A DNA stretch of 64,000 nucleotides from assembly GCF_018294505.1 (NCBI RefSeq), contig NC_057812.1, positions 65,019,454-65,083,453 on the forward strand, given 5' to 3'. A program made the position numbers and the translations under genes. The notes beneath the pieces were generated by a model. That model did not search any database, was not told where the DNA came from, and saw nothing but the letters and a program-made list of their open reading frames with translations. Source of the DNA: Triticum aestivum. Taxonomy: Eukaryota > Streptophyta > Magnoliopsida > Poales > Poaceae. Below are positions 46,488 to 58,046 of the stretch, piece by piece. Every line of letters starts with the position of its first letter. Positions within the stretch are counted from its first letter, which is position 1.

Positions 46488-47243
46488 GATTCAAGTGGAC
46501 TCGCGTCGCCGGCCAGTGCTGCCGCCGGGCGGCAAGACGGAGAGCGTGGCGAGGGAGATGGAGGCGGCAGGAAGGGAGAGGATGGAGCGGTGGGGAATTT
46601 TCCTTCGCGATGGGGACGCCGCAATGGATCTTTGCATTAAAAAATTGTGGGACCAAGCGCGAAGTACGGTAACCAGCTATGTTACTGCTATACTCTTTCT
46701 CCTCATTAAATCATTGCCACGTATGCAAATCTGCTGAGTTGGAATCTATGTTACTGCTAAGTTACTACCCACTATGGCTAGTCTAAGTCACCCGACTTAT
46801 AAGTCAGGTGACTTAAAACTAGTGACTTATAAGTCACGCCTGTTTGGTTGTCACCTGACTTATAAGTCACCTGACACACCTTTCCACATCAATCAACATC
46901 ATGCAGATGGTGGGACCCACGCAAAAGGGGGTGACTTATAAATTTTAAGTTGGGGTGGAGCAACTTATGACTTATAAGTTGGGGTGACTTATAAGATCGG
47001 GTCTGTTTGGCAAAATAAGTCACTTTTTTCACTTTTCAACTTATAAGTTGGTGACTTATTTGGAACCAAACAGACCCTAAGTTACCGGAACATCACACAC
47101 ACCAAGAAACAATGAGTCTATAACCTAATAAATACATCGTTGCATGACACTACATAGATGTTCCTACTCACTATGGAGGTAGTAACATAGTCTAAGGAAG
47201 TGTGTAAGTTACTAGCTTATGTTCTTGCCCTTTGTGACCAGCC

Positions 47244-47648
47244 TAACACCTTAGAGTCGGATGGAAAAATATAATTTGGATAGATGTCCACCTGACAATA
47301 TGGATAGAGTAGTCAAAGATCTGGGACAAGTATCAACCAAATTCATGGTGTTTTGATTTACACCGTCACACTCACGCACGGTCTGGACTTGCATGATAAT
47401 AATACTGTATACATAACCATTTGTGATTCTTGCAGTGTTTCGTAAGCGGCCATCTTTATAAGTTTTAATAGATACACGAGCATACGAGTGTATCTACCCT
47501 GTGTTGTGCATTTTTTTTTATCTTTGGAACAAAAACATAGCACCAGCAATAGAGATACGGACATTTCCGCGTATGGCTGGCTCTATATATACGATACCAG
47601 CCGTTCGGTGTTTGGCCACGCACGGTACACGTACGGAAATCTAAGAGC
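47244..47648 (+). promoter_or_regulatory. Promoter region of the GDSL gene
   Basis: A TATA box, TATATATA at 47584-47591, lies about 58 bp before the start codon and predicts transcription near 47615. Upstream is an AT-rich stretch directly abutting the nested MITEs that end at 47243. Confidence 0.7.
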
Positions 47649-49075
47649 ATGTCGCCGTCCAGGAGCAGCTCACCGGCGATGCAACGGATGATTGCGCTGG
47701 TGGCACTGTCTCTGCTCCTCTCCTGCGGCGTCCACGGGCAGGTGGTGCCGGCGGTGATCTCGTTCGGCGACTCGACCATCGACGTCGGCAACAACAACTA
47801 CCTCCCCGGCGCCGTCTTCAAGGCCAACTACGCGCCCTACGGGGAGAACTTCCGGCGCCACAAGGCCACCGGCAGGTTCTCCGACGGCAAGATCGTCACC
47901 GACATCACCGGTACGTCAGTTACATATGCACACTCATGCATGCATATCCTGCAACTGTCACTCTGAGCTATGAACTTGTAGTTATAGTTATACTCGGTGC
48001 GTAACGTGTTTGGAGGTGCATGGTTTCTGCAGCTGAAACGCTCGGCTTCGAGGGCTACGCGCCGCCGTACCTGAGCCCGCTGGCGTCGGGGAAGAACCTG
48101 CTCACCGGCGCCAACTTCGGCTCCGCCGCGTCCAGCTACTCCGACGACACGGCGGCCATGTATGTGAGTATACAACGGGCACATCTTCAAAAGCAGTTTG
48201 TTTTGGACTAAAAATGAGATTGGGACATGTCAGTGGGAAACACGACTTTTTTTATAGTTATCGGCTGTGCGTATTTATCTGTAGGACGCAATAACGCTGT
48301 CGCAGCAGCTTAAGTACTACAAGGAGTACAGGTCAAAGCTGGCGGCGGTGGCCGGGCGGCGGCAGGCGCGCACCATCCTCGCCGAGGCGCTGTACGTCGT
48401 GAGCACCGGCACCGGCGACTTCATCCAGAACTACTACCACAACGCCTCCCTGTCCGCCCGCTACGACGTCGACCGCTACTGCGACCTCCTCGTCGGCATC
48501 TTCTCCGGCTTCGCCGACCTCAGCACTCCGACTCACCGGCCCATCACAGCATCTCTCTCTGAGGGTACGTACGTGACCCTGTGGCTGTGGACATATTGCA
48601 GGAGCTGTACAGGCTGGGGGCGCGGCGGATCGGCGTGACGACGATGCCGCCGCTGGGGTGCCTGCCGGCGACGATCAGGCTGTACGGCGGCAAGGGCCGG
48701 AGCGGCGGCGGCGGGTGCCTACCGAGGCTCAACCGCGACGCCGAGACCTTCAACCGGAAGCTGAACGCCACCGTGGGGGCGCTGGTGAGGCGGCACGCGG
48801 GGCTCAAGGTGGCGGTCTTCGACGTCTACACGCCGCTCCGGGACCTCTCCGAGAGGCCGGCGGCGCACGGGTTCGCGGAGGCGAGGAGGACGTGCTGCCG
48901 GACGGGGAAGGCCGGGACAAGGGTGTACCTGTGCGACCCGGCGACGTCGAAGGCGGCCCGGATGTGCCGGAACGCCAGCAGCTACGTGTACTTCGACGGC
49001 GTGCACCCGTCGGAGGCGGCCAACCTGGTCGTCGCCGAGTCCCTGGTGTCGGCCGGCATCGACTTGCTTACGTAG
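47649..49075 (+). CDS. GDSL esterase/lipase (SGNH hydrolase), four exons with a defective donor in intron 3
   Basis: Exons 47649-47910, 48033-48163, 48285-48518 and 48602-49075 would give 366 residues. A signal peptide ([17 protein letters not shown]) indicates secretion. Block I is '[15 protein letters not shown]' with the catalytic Ser, block II '[12 protein letters not shown]', block III '[12 protein letters not shown]' (Asn of GxND replaced by Gly), and block V '[12 protein letters not shown]' with the catalytic Asp and His. Such enzymes hydrolyse ester lipids, often in cell-wall or cutin metabolism. Introns 1 and 2 are GT-AG. Intron 3 begins CT, not GT, at 48519-48520; the downstream GTACGT at 48565 would shift the frame. 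The gene may be impaired, or this base may be an error. Confidence 0.85.
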
Positions 49076-49324
49076 TAAGCGTCAGGCGACAAGGGCGTAC
49101 GTACTACGTGCAGCTGCAGCTGCTGCAGATCGACGAACTTATCTGGAGTGTGTGTGTGTGTATCCATGAGTGTAGCAATTAATGCTTCCAATATGTTTCC
49201 TACAATGTGTGAGTCCTTGTTGCTATAGCTATGTAATTTGTCGAAAAGCATAATTTGTGAAAAAAATGTATGTTAATTTATTTTTCAACTCTAGTGAAGC
49301 TCTCGCTTTAAGCTATATATACTA
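49076..49324. other. 3' flank of the GDSL gene
   Basis: Contains a (GT)n stretch (49147-49162) and AT-rich 3' UTR-like sequence. No ORF. Confidence 0.5.
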
Positions 49325-49475
49325 CACCCTCCGTTTGCAAATATAAGATGTTTTCAATATTTCAATATGGACTACATACGTGTGGACTGAAATAAGTGAA
49401 CAAACACACTAAGATGCGTCGATATACATCTGAATCAAAAAAAAATTAGAACATCTTATAATAGTGAACGGAGAC
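49325..49475. mobile_element. Degenerate Stowaway-type MITE, target of a retroposon
   Basis: Left end 'caccctccgtttgcaaata' after TA, right end 'aacatcttataatagtgaac' followed by 'ggag'; internal 'ggactacatacg' is as in Thalos-like MITEs. A retroposon has inserted in its right end. Confidence 0.65.
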
Positions 49476-50898
49476 GCCATTCTCCTAAAAGAAAAAATAC
49501 CTTATCCCCTCCCGCTCAGCCACCCGCGAGGCGGCCGGGAGGGCACCTCAAGCTCCGCCGCCAACCAACCTCCTCCTCCCTCCTCCCGCGCCGCCGCCAG
49601 GGGCTCGGCCAGGCAAAGCCCGACCGAAGCCGGCGGCGCCGGTGGATTTGGGCTGGGAGCAGCGCGGCCGGGCGGCTATGGGTCGTTGGGCGTGGGTGGG
49701 CCAGGCGGATCAGGCGGCGGTGGATCCCTCCCCCGTAGTCTCTGTCACCTCTTCCCACTGCGTCTGTGTCGATCCAGCGGGTGGGGCGCCAGATCCGGCC
49801 TCCCCGGTGGTTGTCGGTGTCACTCGGCCCGCTGTGGTGATGCTCGGGGGTTGGTGCTTGGGGCGGCGGGATGCACGGGTGCGTGCCCGGCGGCTGCGAC
49901 GCCGGGAGCTCGCTAGGCGGCGCGGGTTGGGCAGTGTGGTCGGGGTGGCCGCTGCTCTGGCCGTGGATGGCTCCACGGTGGCTTGGCAAGTCGGCTTCGT
50001 TGACGGCTGGCACGGCTTGGCGTCGGTTCGTCCGTAGGCGGCTTGTATCGGCCTTTGGCCCCCCTCCTCGTTATCTGGTCGCTACGTTCTGCGAAGGGTT
50101 GGCCTTCTCCCAGCTGCGGTCCATCGCTCGTCTCGCGCCCGGTGCGCAGGTCCGAGCTTGTCTCGCGCACAGTGCCGCAGGACTAAGCTCGTCTCGCGCA
50201 TGGTGCAGCAGGACTAACCTCGTCTCGCGCACGGTGTTGCAGGACCGAGCTCACCTCCCGCCCGATGCTGCAGGATGGGTTGATGGAGGCCAGGGAGCCG
50301 GCCTATTGGGTCTCGGCGCTGGGGGTCACCCAGGGGTGCGAAAGGTGGGACCTTTCCGGTCGTCTCTTTGGTTGGGCTAGCGGCAGGTCTCGGGTGAGCT
50401 GGTGTCAAGGTCTTGGATGCCGGGGCGGCGGCCCTGGTGGTGGTTGCGCGATTCTCTCGGGCAGAGGCCGTTGCTTGGTGCTGCCCGGTAGCCATGGCCG
50501 TGTGGGCGGCATGGTTGCCGGGGTGTGACGTTCGGTGGTGGTGAGTTTGGCCGGGGTGAAAAACTGTTATATCTTCGGACGGACCGGCGGCGGCAACACG
50601 TTTCCTTGGGCGTCGTCGCGGCTCTCATTGCCCGTCGTGCGGCTTCGGGGGAAACTCTAATCCTTGAATTGGGCGGTGGCGGCGCTCCAGTGTCGTATCC
50701 TTCCTGAAGGCGCCGCCTTGGATCCCACGATTCGTCATATGCGGCTTCATCTCTTCGCGGTGGTAGTGCTAGGGGTGGTGCTGCTGCGCTCAGCGCCTAT
50801 GTATCATGCCTTGGGTGTGTGTGTTGTGGTGGCGTGCGTCTGTAACGAGTTGTTGAGATCGTGCTTTATATATAAAGCGGGGTGAAAGCCTTTTTCGG
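49475..50898 (+). mobile_element. GC-rich retroposon with 16-bp target duplication
   Basis: Flanked by 'taatagtgaacggaga' (49459-49474) and 'taatagtgaatggaga' (50899-50914), one mismatch. The body is GC-rich with no reverse transcriptase; ORFs on both strands are composition artefacts. The 3' end is 'tatataaagcggggtgaaag' followed by a short T-run tail. This is the form of a non-LTR retroposon mobilised in trans. Confidence 0.65.
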
Positions 50899-50914
50899 TA
50901 ATAGTGAATGGAGA

Positions 50915-52810
50915 GAATATCATTTTGACGGGGAACAAATTGTTTAGCTCTTGCATGGTTGTCTTCTGCTTCTTAGGGAAAAACTAGTATGTGGTTTTGG
51001 GTTCCGAAAGCATATAAGTATATTTAATCCAGCAAAATTCAACATGTCCCTGTAAAGGGATGTGTAGTTGCCAATTTACGCAATAGCTGCATTTCAATCG
51101 ACTGACTTTTCATAGTTGGGTCAGTCGATTTTGGTCGAAAGGAGAAATAGCCAGAGGGGAGGAAGAAACTCGCCGGAGAGGAGGAAAAAGCTCGTTGGGT
51201 AGGCTACCCCGGTGTCTATCTTAGGGTTCAGGATGGGGCGGGGGGGGGGGGGGGGTGTAGGGATTCACCGAAGAAAAAACTCGATGCGACGGGGCCTAGA
51301 TGGATGGCCGGGGCGGTGGGGGTGGTTCCGGGGAGGGTGGGGCGGCGGGGGCCGGTGGTCCGTGGTGGCGGCCGAGGAAGAAGAACATCCGATCTTTTTT
51401 TTTTTGGAAAACTGTTGGGAAGAGGAAGACACGATCTAGAACGTTCATTTTCTATCCGACGCTAATGACTCGAAACGAGATTTCAGTCGACTGGCTCCTA
51501 GGCATTCCCGCCAATTTATCAAATGCACAAGGAGAGCATATCTAGTGCTACCGTGGTCCAAGCAACGGCAGTGTATGTTGTTATAAAGTTTCAACTCATC
51601 TCATACGCCGAGAAACAAAAGGCCCACTTTAGCAAATAACCCATAACCCAAAACCCAAAGTACTCTTAATTTTTCTTTGAAACCTTGGCAGGAGCACTAG
51701 GGCTCTTTGACTAGGAAAAAGAAAAACCTGCTCAATTAGCCAGTAAAAGTACTAGTACTAATTAATAGCAGAATTTCAATATGATACTATCCATAGCTGG
51801 ATATTTGCTCCTTGTTTCGAACATGTGAATCAAATCGGAACTGAATCTGCACGACTGATATATGTTGTGCCAATCTACACTACCTTGTTGAAACATTTTA
51901 GCTGTGTGGCACCATGACTTGGGATCACTAATAAATATCTTCTCAATTGACACTGAAAGGCAAATAGGCAATTATAGCTACAAACCATATGCTTCCCAAC
52001 TGCCAGAGGAAAGGCGCGGTGTTGCACAATAAAGAGTATAAATCTTCCCTAGAATTCACACCACAAACCCACAAGTCATGTCTCATTGTACTTCTCTTGG
52101 TTGTCTGTATATGGCTCGGGAGATAAAATTAGGGTTTCTGCTCATATGACGCCATCACATCTCATTTTGTCTTGCCATGCCTAGTAAGGGGCACAAACAA
52201 CGGTGAGGTCTCTCCTCACTTGCTCTGGCTCATAGTCTCATTTGTTCTTGCTGCTCCAATGGGTCTCTTCTCTCTAGCTATGGCCCGGGTTTGAGGGCTG
52301 ACCTCCCGATGGTGCCTCATTCTTCTTCAAATAAATGCCTGGGGTGCTAGTGTCCTTTGGGTCACATTTCATTGGGTACCTTGGCATATATGTGGGGTTT
52401 GGCCCTCATTGGTTACATTCTGTAATGAGGATACTCACACGTCTTCGAGAACCAATTCATGCTCTACAAGGTGAAAACCCTTGATTTGGACATCGATGAT
52501 GGATTCCACAATGATATTTTACGTACTCCATTCCCTTCTTAAAATCTACAAGGACATGGCAGTGTCCCATCTACCGGTCCCTAAGCCCCAGGATGAGAAG
52601 TCTTGCCAATTTATAAAACCCTTGAGTTGGCCATCTATCTCCTTTTTTTTGGCCATCTCCTTGATGGTGTTTTGCTGGAAGATGATCATACATTCACTCA
52701 ATGAAGGACATTGTAGGCTTTGTAGTCTTACACATTTTGACAGCTCGTTGGTTATTACATTTTGCCCCTTTTGTAAACCGGTTTGTTCGACTTTGATGCA
52801 TACGTTATAT
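50915..52810. other. Intergenic, no gene supported
   Basis: Contains a G-run (51238-51256) inside a GC-rich stretch (51160-51420) and otherwise AT-rich DNA. The ORFs of up to 134 codons lack domains or coding composition. Confidence 0.4.
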
Positions 52811-53524
52811 TGTGCAGTTAAACTGAAGGTCATATCTTTGCACGAGTCACAGCCACACGTTCCAATGGTTCAATACAATATATAGCCAGCTTAACTTAAT
52901 TGATAACCCATGGTATCCATAGTTCACTTTCATACAACTATGCGCCGGTGCATGAGCCGTACCCGTCCAACTTGTTGCATCACTATGCCTATGCAGGTAG
53001 GTTCCAGGGCGTCATCAGTGGTGCTATTGTGTGTTTACGATACCCGAACGGCAAGGCTGTATCATTAGTTATTGCCGCAATAAAAATCACTAGATGAATG
53101 AATTTGGAAGTACAACGTATGAATCTTGTGCTTCAAACATTTCTTAAACATCCACTCCACAAGTTATTTATAAATGATGTGTGAAATTTATATGTAATTT
53201 TCTCCAAAAATAGTTCCACAAAATAACAAATGTATTAGGTTTTAGCAACTGTCTCGTAGCACCATTATTAGGTTTTAGCAAGATAATAAATTCTACTGCA
53301 AGACCATAACTAACAGAATAATCCTTGATCTAATTTGATAAATCTATCCTACTATACATTAAAACTGAAGGTCATATATTTACACAAGTCAGAACCATAC
53401 GTTCCACTGGTTCGACATATGGCTGGCTTAATTGATGATTTATGGCCCACTCACTGCTTGATCGTACAGTTCAATTGCTTAATAGCCACACCTCCAGCTT
53501 GTTGCATCACTATGCAGGTAGGTT
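52811..53524. repeat. Duplicated host segment (copies at 52811-53035 and 53355-53524 plus 55178-55215)
   Basis: Shared words in order: 'ttaaaactgaaggtcatat' or its variant, 'acgttcca(a/c)tggttc', 'ttgttgcatcactatgc', 'atgcaggtaggttcc', 'cagtggtgctattgtgtgtt'. The second copy is split by the retroposon at 53525-55164. No coding potential. Confidence 0.75.
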
Positions 53525-55164
53525 GAGGTTGCAAACCCCCCCCCCCCTCCAGCCCCCCGCGCCGCTCCCTCCCCAAGGCGACACGGGCAGCGACCTCCGC
53601 CCCCCCCCCCCCCCCCCGCGTAGCCTCCCCTCTCCAGACTCCTTCCCTCCCTCGCCGTCGCCGGTGGCCTCCGGCAGGCAAAGCCTGTGCAGAGCCGGCG
53701 GCGGCGGGGCGCTCTGCCTGCTGTCACTCGGGAGTTGGGGATCTCGCGTGCGGTATGCGGCTGTCCGGCGCTCGGCTCTGGGGCGGTGACCTCGCGCGCG
53801 ACGGAGGTGGTCTTCGGCGTGCGGCGCGGCGGCTGGTCGCAGCGGTGGGAGCGCCGTCACAGTAGTTGGCTCTCGTGCGGTCCCGATCTGGGACCTCGCG
53901 GGTCGCGGCTGGCACGGACGGGGGCCGGCGTTCGGCGCTTGGCGTCGGCTGCGGGCGGAGATTGGGGCGCCGGGGCGGCGGTCTTGGTCCGGGCTCCGAC
54001 CGTGGCTTGGGCGTGGACGGCGCGCGTGTGCAAGGTGACTCTCGGCTCTGGATGTGTGCACGGGGCGCAGATCCTTGGTCTGGAGCGGCGGTGGCTGCGC
54101 GCGACGGGCGCGGTGACTGGTGGGGCGCGACGGGCGTGGCATCTCTGGAGCTTGAGGTGTGCTGCGGTGCAGGGCCTGCTCGTCTGCCCTGCTGCTTTGC
54201 TAGAGCTGCTCCGATTTTGATCTGGCCGTGTGGGTTGTTGATCTTGGTGCTGCTCCTTGCGATGCATTGGTTGCTGCGGTGGTGGTGGGCACGGTGGTGG
54301 ACGACGGCTTTGGCCAGGCGGTGGTGCGTGCCTGGGCGCGGTGGATCATGGGATCCCGTGGCCAGGGTGAGGTCGGCCTCAACAGGGGTGGTGATTGGTG
54401 GGCGGCGGTCGGTGGGGTGGTGGTCTCCAGGAAAAATCTTTGCTCCAGTCTTTTCGAAGCCGGCGACGATGTGCCCGCGGGTGCCGTGATCTTTCTTGGA
54501 AGCGTCGTCGTGGAGGTGTGCTTCTCCCCATGGCTTTGGCTCCGGAGGGAAACCTCAGATCCGCTGGATCGGGCGATGGAGGCGTCTTCGCGTCTTTCTC
54601 CTCCTTGGGGGCATCGTCTCGGAGCCGGCTACGACCGAGAGACTGGTGGATTGCGGCATCTTCGCCATGGTTGGCGGCATCTTCGCCGCGTGGTTTGCTG
54701 AGGCGGGGCGCTCGTTTCTGGTTGGCAACGATGATGGCATCGAGAGGAGCTCGGGTCGCGGCGTGGACTTTGGTAGTCGGTTCTTTCTGGCGTGTCCGAG
54801 GTGCTCTTTTGTGGGTTGCTTGGTTGCTTTGAAGTCGGAGCTGCGATGGAGCGGGTCCAGGTGGTGATGATGACAGGCGCTCGGTGGTCGTTTGCGGAGG
54901 GCATCATCGGCGCTAGTCCTGCATATTTCCCTTGCGAGGCTCGTCGTCAAAGTCGGAGCTGTCGGTTGCTTGCGCGTGTGGCCATCCGGTGGCATGTGCC
55001 GTCGTGCTTGTGTCCCATGTCAGTGGACAGGTTGGCCGGTGGTGCCCATGTCATGTGGGTTGAGTTGTAACGGTTTTAGCCCGGTTTTCCGCCAATTAAC
55101 CGGGCAATTTTCTTCTCCTTAATCAATAAAATGACAAATCTTTTGCCTTGTTTCAAAGAAAAAA
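53525..55164 (+). mobile_element. Second GC-rich retroposon with poly(A)-like tail and 13-bp target duplication
   Basis: Flanked by perfect 'atgcaggtaggtt' at 53512-53524 and 55165-55177. It ends 'caaagaaaaaa' after an AATAAA-type signal ('atcaataaaatgac'). The GC-rich body contains two C-runs (53538-53548, 53603-53618). There is no reverse transcriptase, and the ORFs of 140-210 codons on both strands have no domains. The start resembles that of the 49475 element ('caggcaaagcc', 'gccggcggcg'). Confidence 0.75.
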
Positions 55165-55215
55165 ATGCAGGTAGGTTCCTGGGCGTCTTCAGTGGTGCTA
55201 TTGTGTGTTGATGAA

Positions 55216-55587
55216 ACTCTAATTAACTACCTGCAAGGCTGTACCGCACTAACTGACTAAAACAAGATGAACTTAGAGTATAATTTATTAGATCGGCTAC
55301 ACATAAGCATGACATTTTAGACGTACTTTTGGTAAAAGAAATTAAAACTTTGACAATAACTTGTCAAAAATGCCTCAATCAAATAAGCAAAAATTAATGT
55401 TTGTTTTCGACCAGTCAATCCATAAAAATAAAAATAACAGTTTCACTGGGTTTGAGAAATTGTTTTGCAATATAAATATATGTGCAAGATGTTGGTGTCT
55501 TTTTCTTAAGACTGCCCAAAGTAAGTACATGTTTGAATGGCCGTCATCCATGTGTCGACGTCACTAATCAATACGGGTGAGCCTTAA
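55216..55587. other. Intergenic
   Basis: AT-rich, no ORF with support, no repeat recognised. Confidence 0.4.
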
Positions 55588-56692
55588 GGCCAACTCCACC
55601 ACACGACCCCAAACGAACGTCCGTTTTGTCCTGTTTTTGTCCCTTTGGGTAGGGATTTGGGGTCGTGTCCGGGCCTGTCCTGGGATGCGGTGGCCGTGCG
55701 CTCAGCGCGCGGACGCATCCTTTTGCCCCATCCTGTCCGCGTCTATTTTAAAAAAAGGGACGTTTCGAATGCCAAGCCCCAGTTCACGACCCCAGTTCAT
55801 CACGCCGGCAACAAAGCCAGCGGCCTACACGACCATCGCCGGCAACACAGCCAGCGGCCGGCAACACGGCCAGCCTCCAAAATGAATAGTTGTCCTCGCC
55901 GGCAACACAGCCGGCCTCCAAAATGAATGTTTTTTCGCCGGCACACTGCCAGCGGCCCAGCGGGCGGGCGGCACCCATGCCAGCCTCCAAAAAGAACGGC
56001 CACGCCGATCGGACGACCTAGTTCAGGCCTTCGGCGTCGAGCATCTCCTTCTGCCTGGCCTCGAACCAGGCCCTCGTCTTGTCGCTCATCTTCGACAAGT
56101 CCACGCTCATGATCGCAAGGGCCACCTCCTTCGCTTTGGTGGCGGCATTGGTGGCCTCGATGTCGAGCTGCCTCTGCTTGGCCTTGACGTTGTCGGCCTC
56201 GATGTCGAGCTGCCTTTGCCGGGCGGCCTCTTCCATGTCGAGCTGTCTTTGCCGATTCCGCGTCTAACTTGGCGATCTCCTCCGACGTGCACTCCGACCG
56301 CGGCTTCCTTGGCGCCTTCTTCTTCACCTTTGCGGTCGGGTCGACGGCCAGGCCGCCAGAACTCGGCGGGGCGTCGGCCATGGACGGGGGAGAGAGGGGG
56401 CGGCGGAAGGGACGTGGAAGGGTTTGGGGGAAATGGCGCCAAATGGGCGTGGGGGGTTTTGGTTTCTCCCACCGACAGGCGGGCCAGGGGAGGACAAGCG
56501 CGCGCGTCCCGCCCGTCCGCGCGCTGTCCGTTTCACCCCAAAACCGGCGCAACTTTGGGCCGGGGATGGGTCGAAAGCGGACACAAAGCGGACAAAAGTC
56601 CGTTTGTGCCCGCGCGCTGGGCCGTCTCGTTTGTTCCTTTTACCCCAAACGGACGGGGGCAGACAGGATAGGGTCGCGCGGTGGAGTTGGCC
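55588..56692 (-). mobile_element. TIR element with TAA target duplication carrying a coiled-coil pseudo-ORF
   Basis: Ends GGCCAACTCCACCACACGAC and the inverse of GGCCAACTCCACCGCGCGAC, TAA at 55585-55587 and 56693-56695. The TIR is about 20 bp and continues with 'ccc(a)aacg(a)acg' motifs. Sub-repeats of 'gccggcaacac(a/g)gcc' and 'cagcctccaaaa' occupy 55803-55985. No transposase. The TSD fits PIF/Harbinger-type transposition. Confidence 0.85.
56018..56381 (-). pseudogene. Coiled-coil ORF in the TIR element, frameshifted
   Basis: Starts MADAPPSSGGLAVDPTAK, then 'KKKAPRKPRSECTSEEIAK' (basic), and after a frameshift near 56245 continues with repeated 'RQRQLD' units, 'EATNAATKAKEVALAIMS' and ends 'MLDAEGLN'. 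The pattern resembles the C-terminal half of the Myb-like/NAM-associated partner proteins of plant Harbinger elements, without the DNA-binding half. The frameshift suggests loss of function. Confidence 0.6.
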
Positions 56693-58046
56693 TAACCTAT
56701 ACAGTACAGTTAATGGTTCCTAGTCCTCCGGACACGATCGATGTGATGCAGCAGCTGCCCAGATATGAACGGTTACAAGTGGCACCGGTCGCTGCGTGCA
56801 TTAATGTGCAACTTGTGCAGCCAGGCCCTCCTCCACAAACATATTTGGCACTGCGGTTGCAGATGCATTTTTCCTTAACAAGCAAAAACAAGCAGCTACT
56901 ATAATTGTGATTTTGATGTACTGTACTATTGAATGACATTTCAGCCACATAATATGTGCAACTTGGTCAGGAGAGGCCACTATTCTAAAAATTGATATAT
57001 ATCCAAGTGTTGACTAACAATAAAAGATCACCTAACCCGACAAAGCAGATCAGCTAGGGCTTTCGAAGCATGCAAGTACGAGCTACATAATAACCCCAGT
57101 TTGCGACATTTAGATAAAAAGAGCAGTTAGATCTTAAACACAAAGTTAATGGACTGTACTTCCCAAGAAATGTAAAGTAGAGAAGGATGCAAACTTTTGA
57201 AATTTTGTATTCTCTCTGCATACATATATGAAAGTATTTCAGAAAAACTATGCCCTACAAAATAAACATATTATTATATTTTTTCCATCATATCCATATA
57301 CCTTAATAATATAATCAGGAGGTAAGTATTGTCATTCATAAGTTTTTCTACTTTACATATGTAACAAGAGAAGCATACTTAAAAAACTTCTTCAGTGTGG
57401 TCACAAGCTCTACTAAATAGGCTGTGCAAACATATCAATGTCTTGACCATATCCAATTGACGAGTAACAAAGTTGAAATATATAATTAAGAGGAAACATT
57501 AACTGAAGAAAACTAAATTCAGAAATAAATTACCTGGAACTGCTGTATGGCACAAATAGCACTAACAAACCAAATCAAACTGTGATTCCATTTTTTGCAT
57601 CTGATATAATATATGAAGTTTCGTTAATTTCTTTTGACATTTTCATTCTTCTCGGTGGTCTGCAATCTGCACAGCAAAGAGAATGATAAAGTTTACCTAC
57701 GAGGTTAGAAATTGCTTTATAGGACCATAAAAAAGGCATGTGAGAAGAGAAGAGTAAAATAGGAATGTATATTGAGTTCATTTCTATTACAAAAGCAGTT
57801 TGATCACCCAAGCAGCTCAAAAAAGGGCAACCCAGTGCATGTAGCTCCCGCTTGCGCAGGGTCCGGGAAAGGGTCCGACCACTTTGGGTTTATTGTACGC
57901 AGCCTTTCCCTATATTTCTGTAAGAGGCAATGTTTGCACTGGAACTGGTACAGTGAAGTAGTTAGTGCACATCAAGAATAGTTGGCTCAGTAACAGCAGT
58001 GCAGCAGCAAGAGATGCAGAGTAACATGTGCATGTCATGTAAAATA
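56693..58046. other. Intergenic, no gene supported
   Basis: AT-rich, with no recognised repeat and no coding ORF. It lies downstream of the 3' end of the minus-strand gene at 58684, so it may contain its distal 3' flank. Confidence 0.4.

Larger units (their letters stand above)
43804..46784 (-). mobile_element. PIF/Harbinger transposon with intact transposase, innermost of the nest
   Basis: Ends GACTAGCCATAGTGGGTAG and its inverse, TAA duplications at 43801-43803 and 46785-46787, 2981 bp. It carries a complete transposase and only the first exon of the partner ORF1. The terminal bases resemble those of the outermost MITE (GGCTGGTCACAATGGG), so the two may be recognised by related transposases. 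Confidence 0.92.
43783..47077. mobile_element. Second-level Tourist-type MITE
   Basis: Ends 'gggcctgtttggttt' and the inverse of 'gggtctgtttggttcc'; TAA duplications at 43780-43782 and 47078-47080. Internal repeats of 'gtgacttataagt' occur in both orientations. Uninterrupted length is about 311 bp. It is interrupted by the autonomous-type element at 43804. Confidence 0.85.
43673..47243. mobile_element. Outermost Tourist-type MITE of a three-level nest
   Basis: Ends 'ggctggtcacaatggggagg' and the inverse 'ccctttgtgaccagcc', flanked by TGA and TAA (one mismatch to TAA). Without insertions it would be about 273 bp. It is interrupted at TAA 43780-43782/47078-47080 by the next MITE. Confidence 0.8.

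Noticed and set aside
49464..50495. ORFs of 80-170 codons on both strands
   Set aside because: Same GC-rich artefact inside the retroposon at 49475-50898.
53510..54907. Many 90-210-codon ORFs on both strands
   Set aside because: GC-rich composition suppresses stop codons; frames overlap on both strands and show no domains. Region explained as a retroposon.
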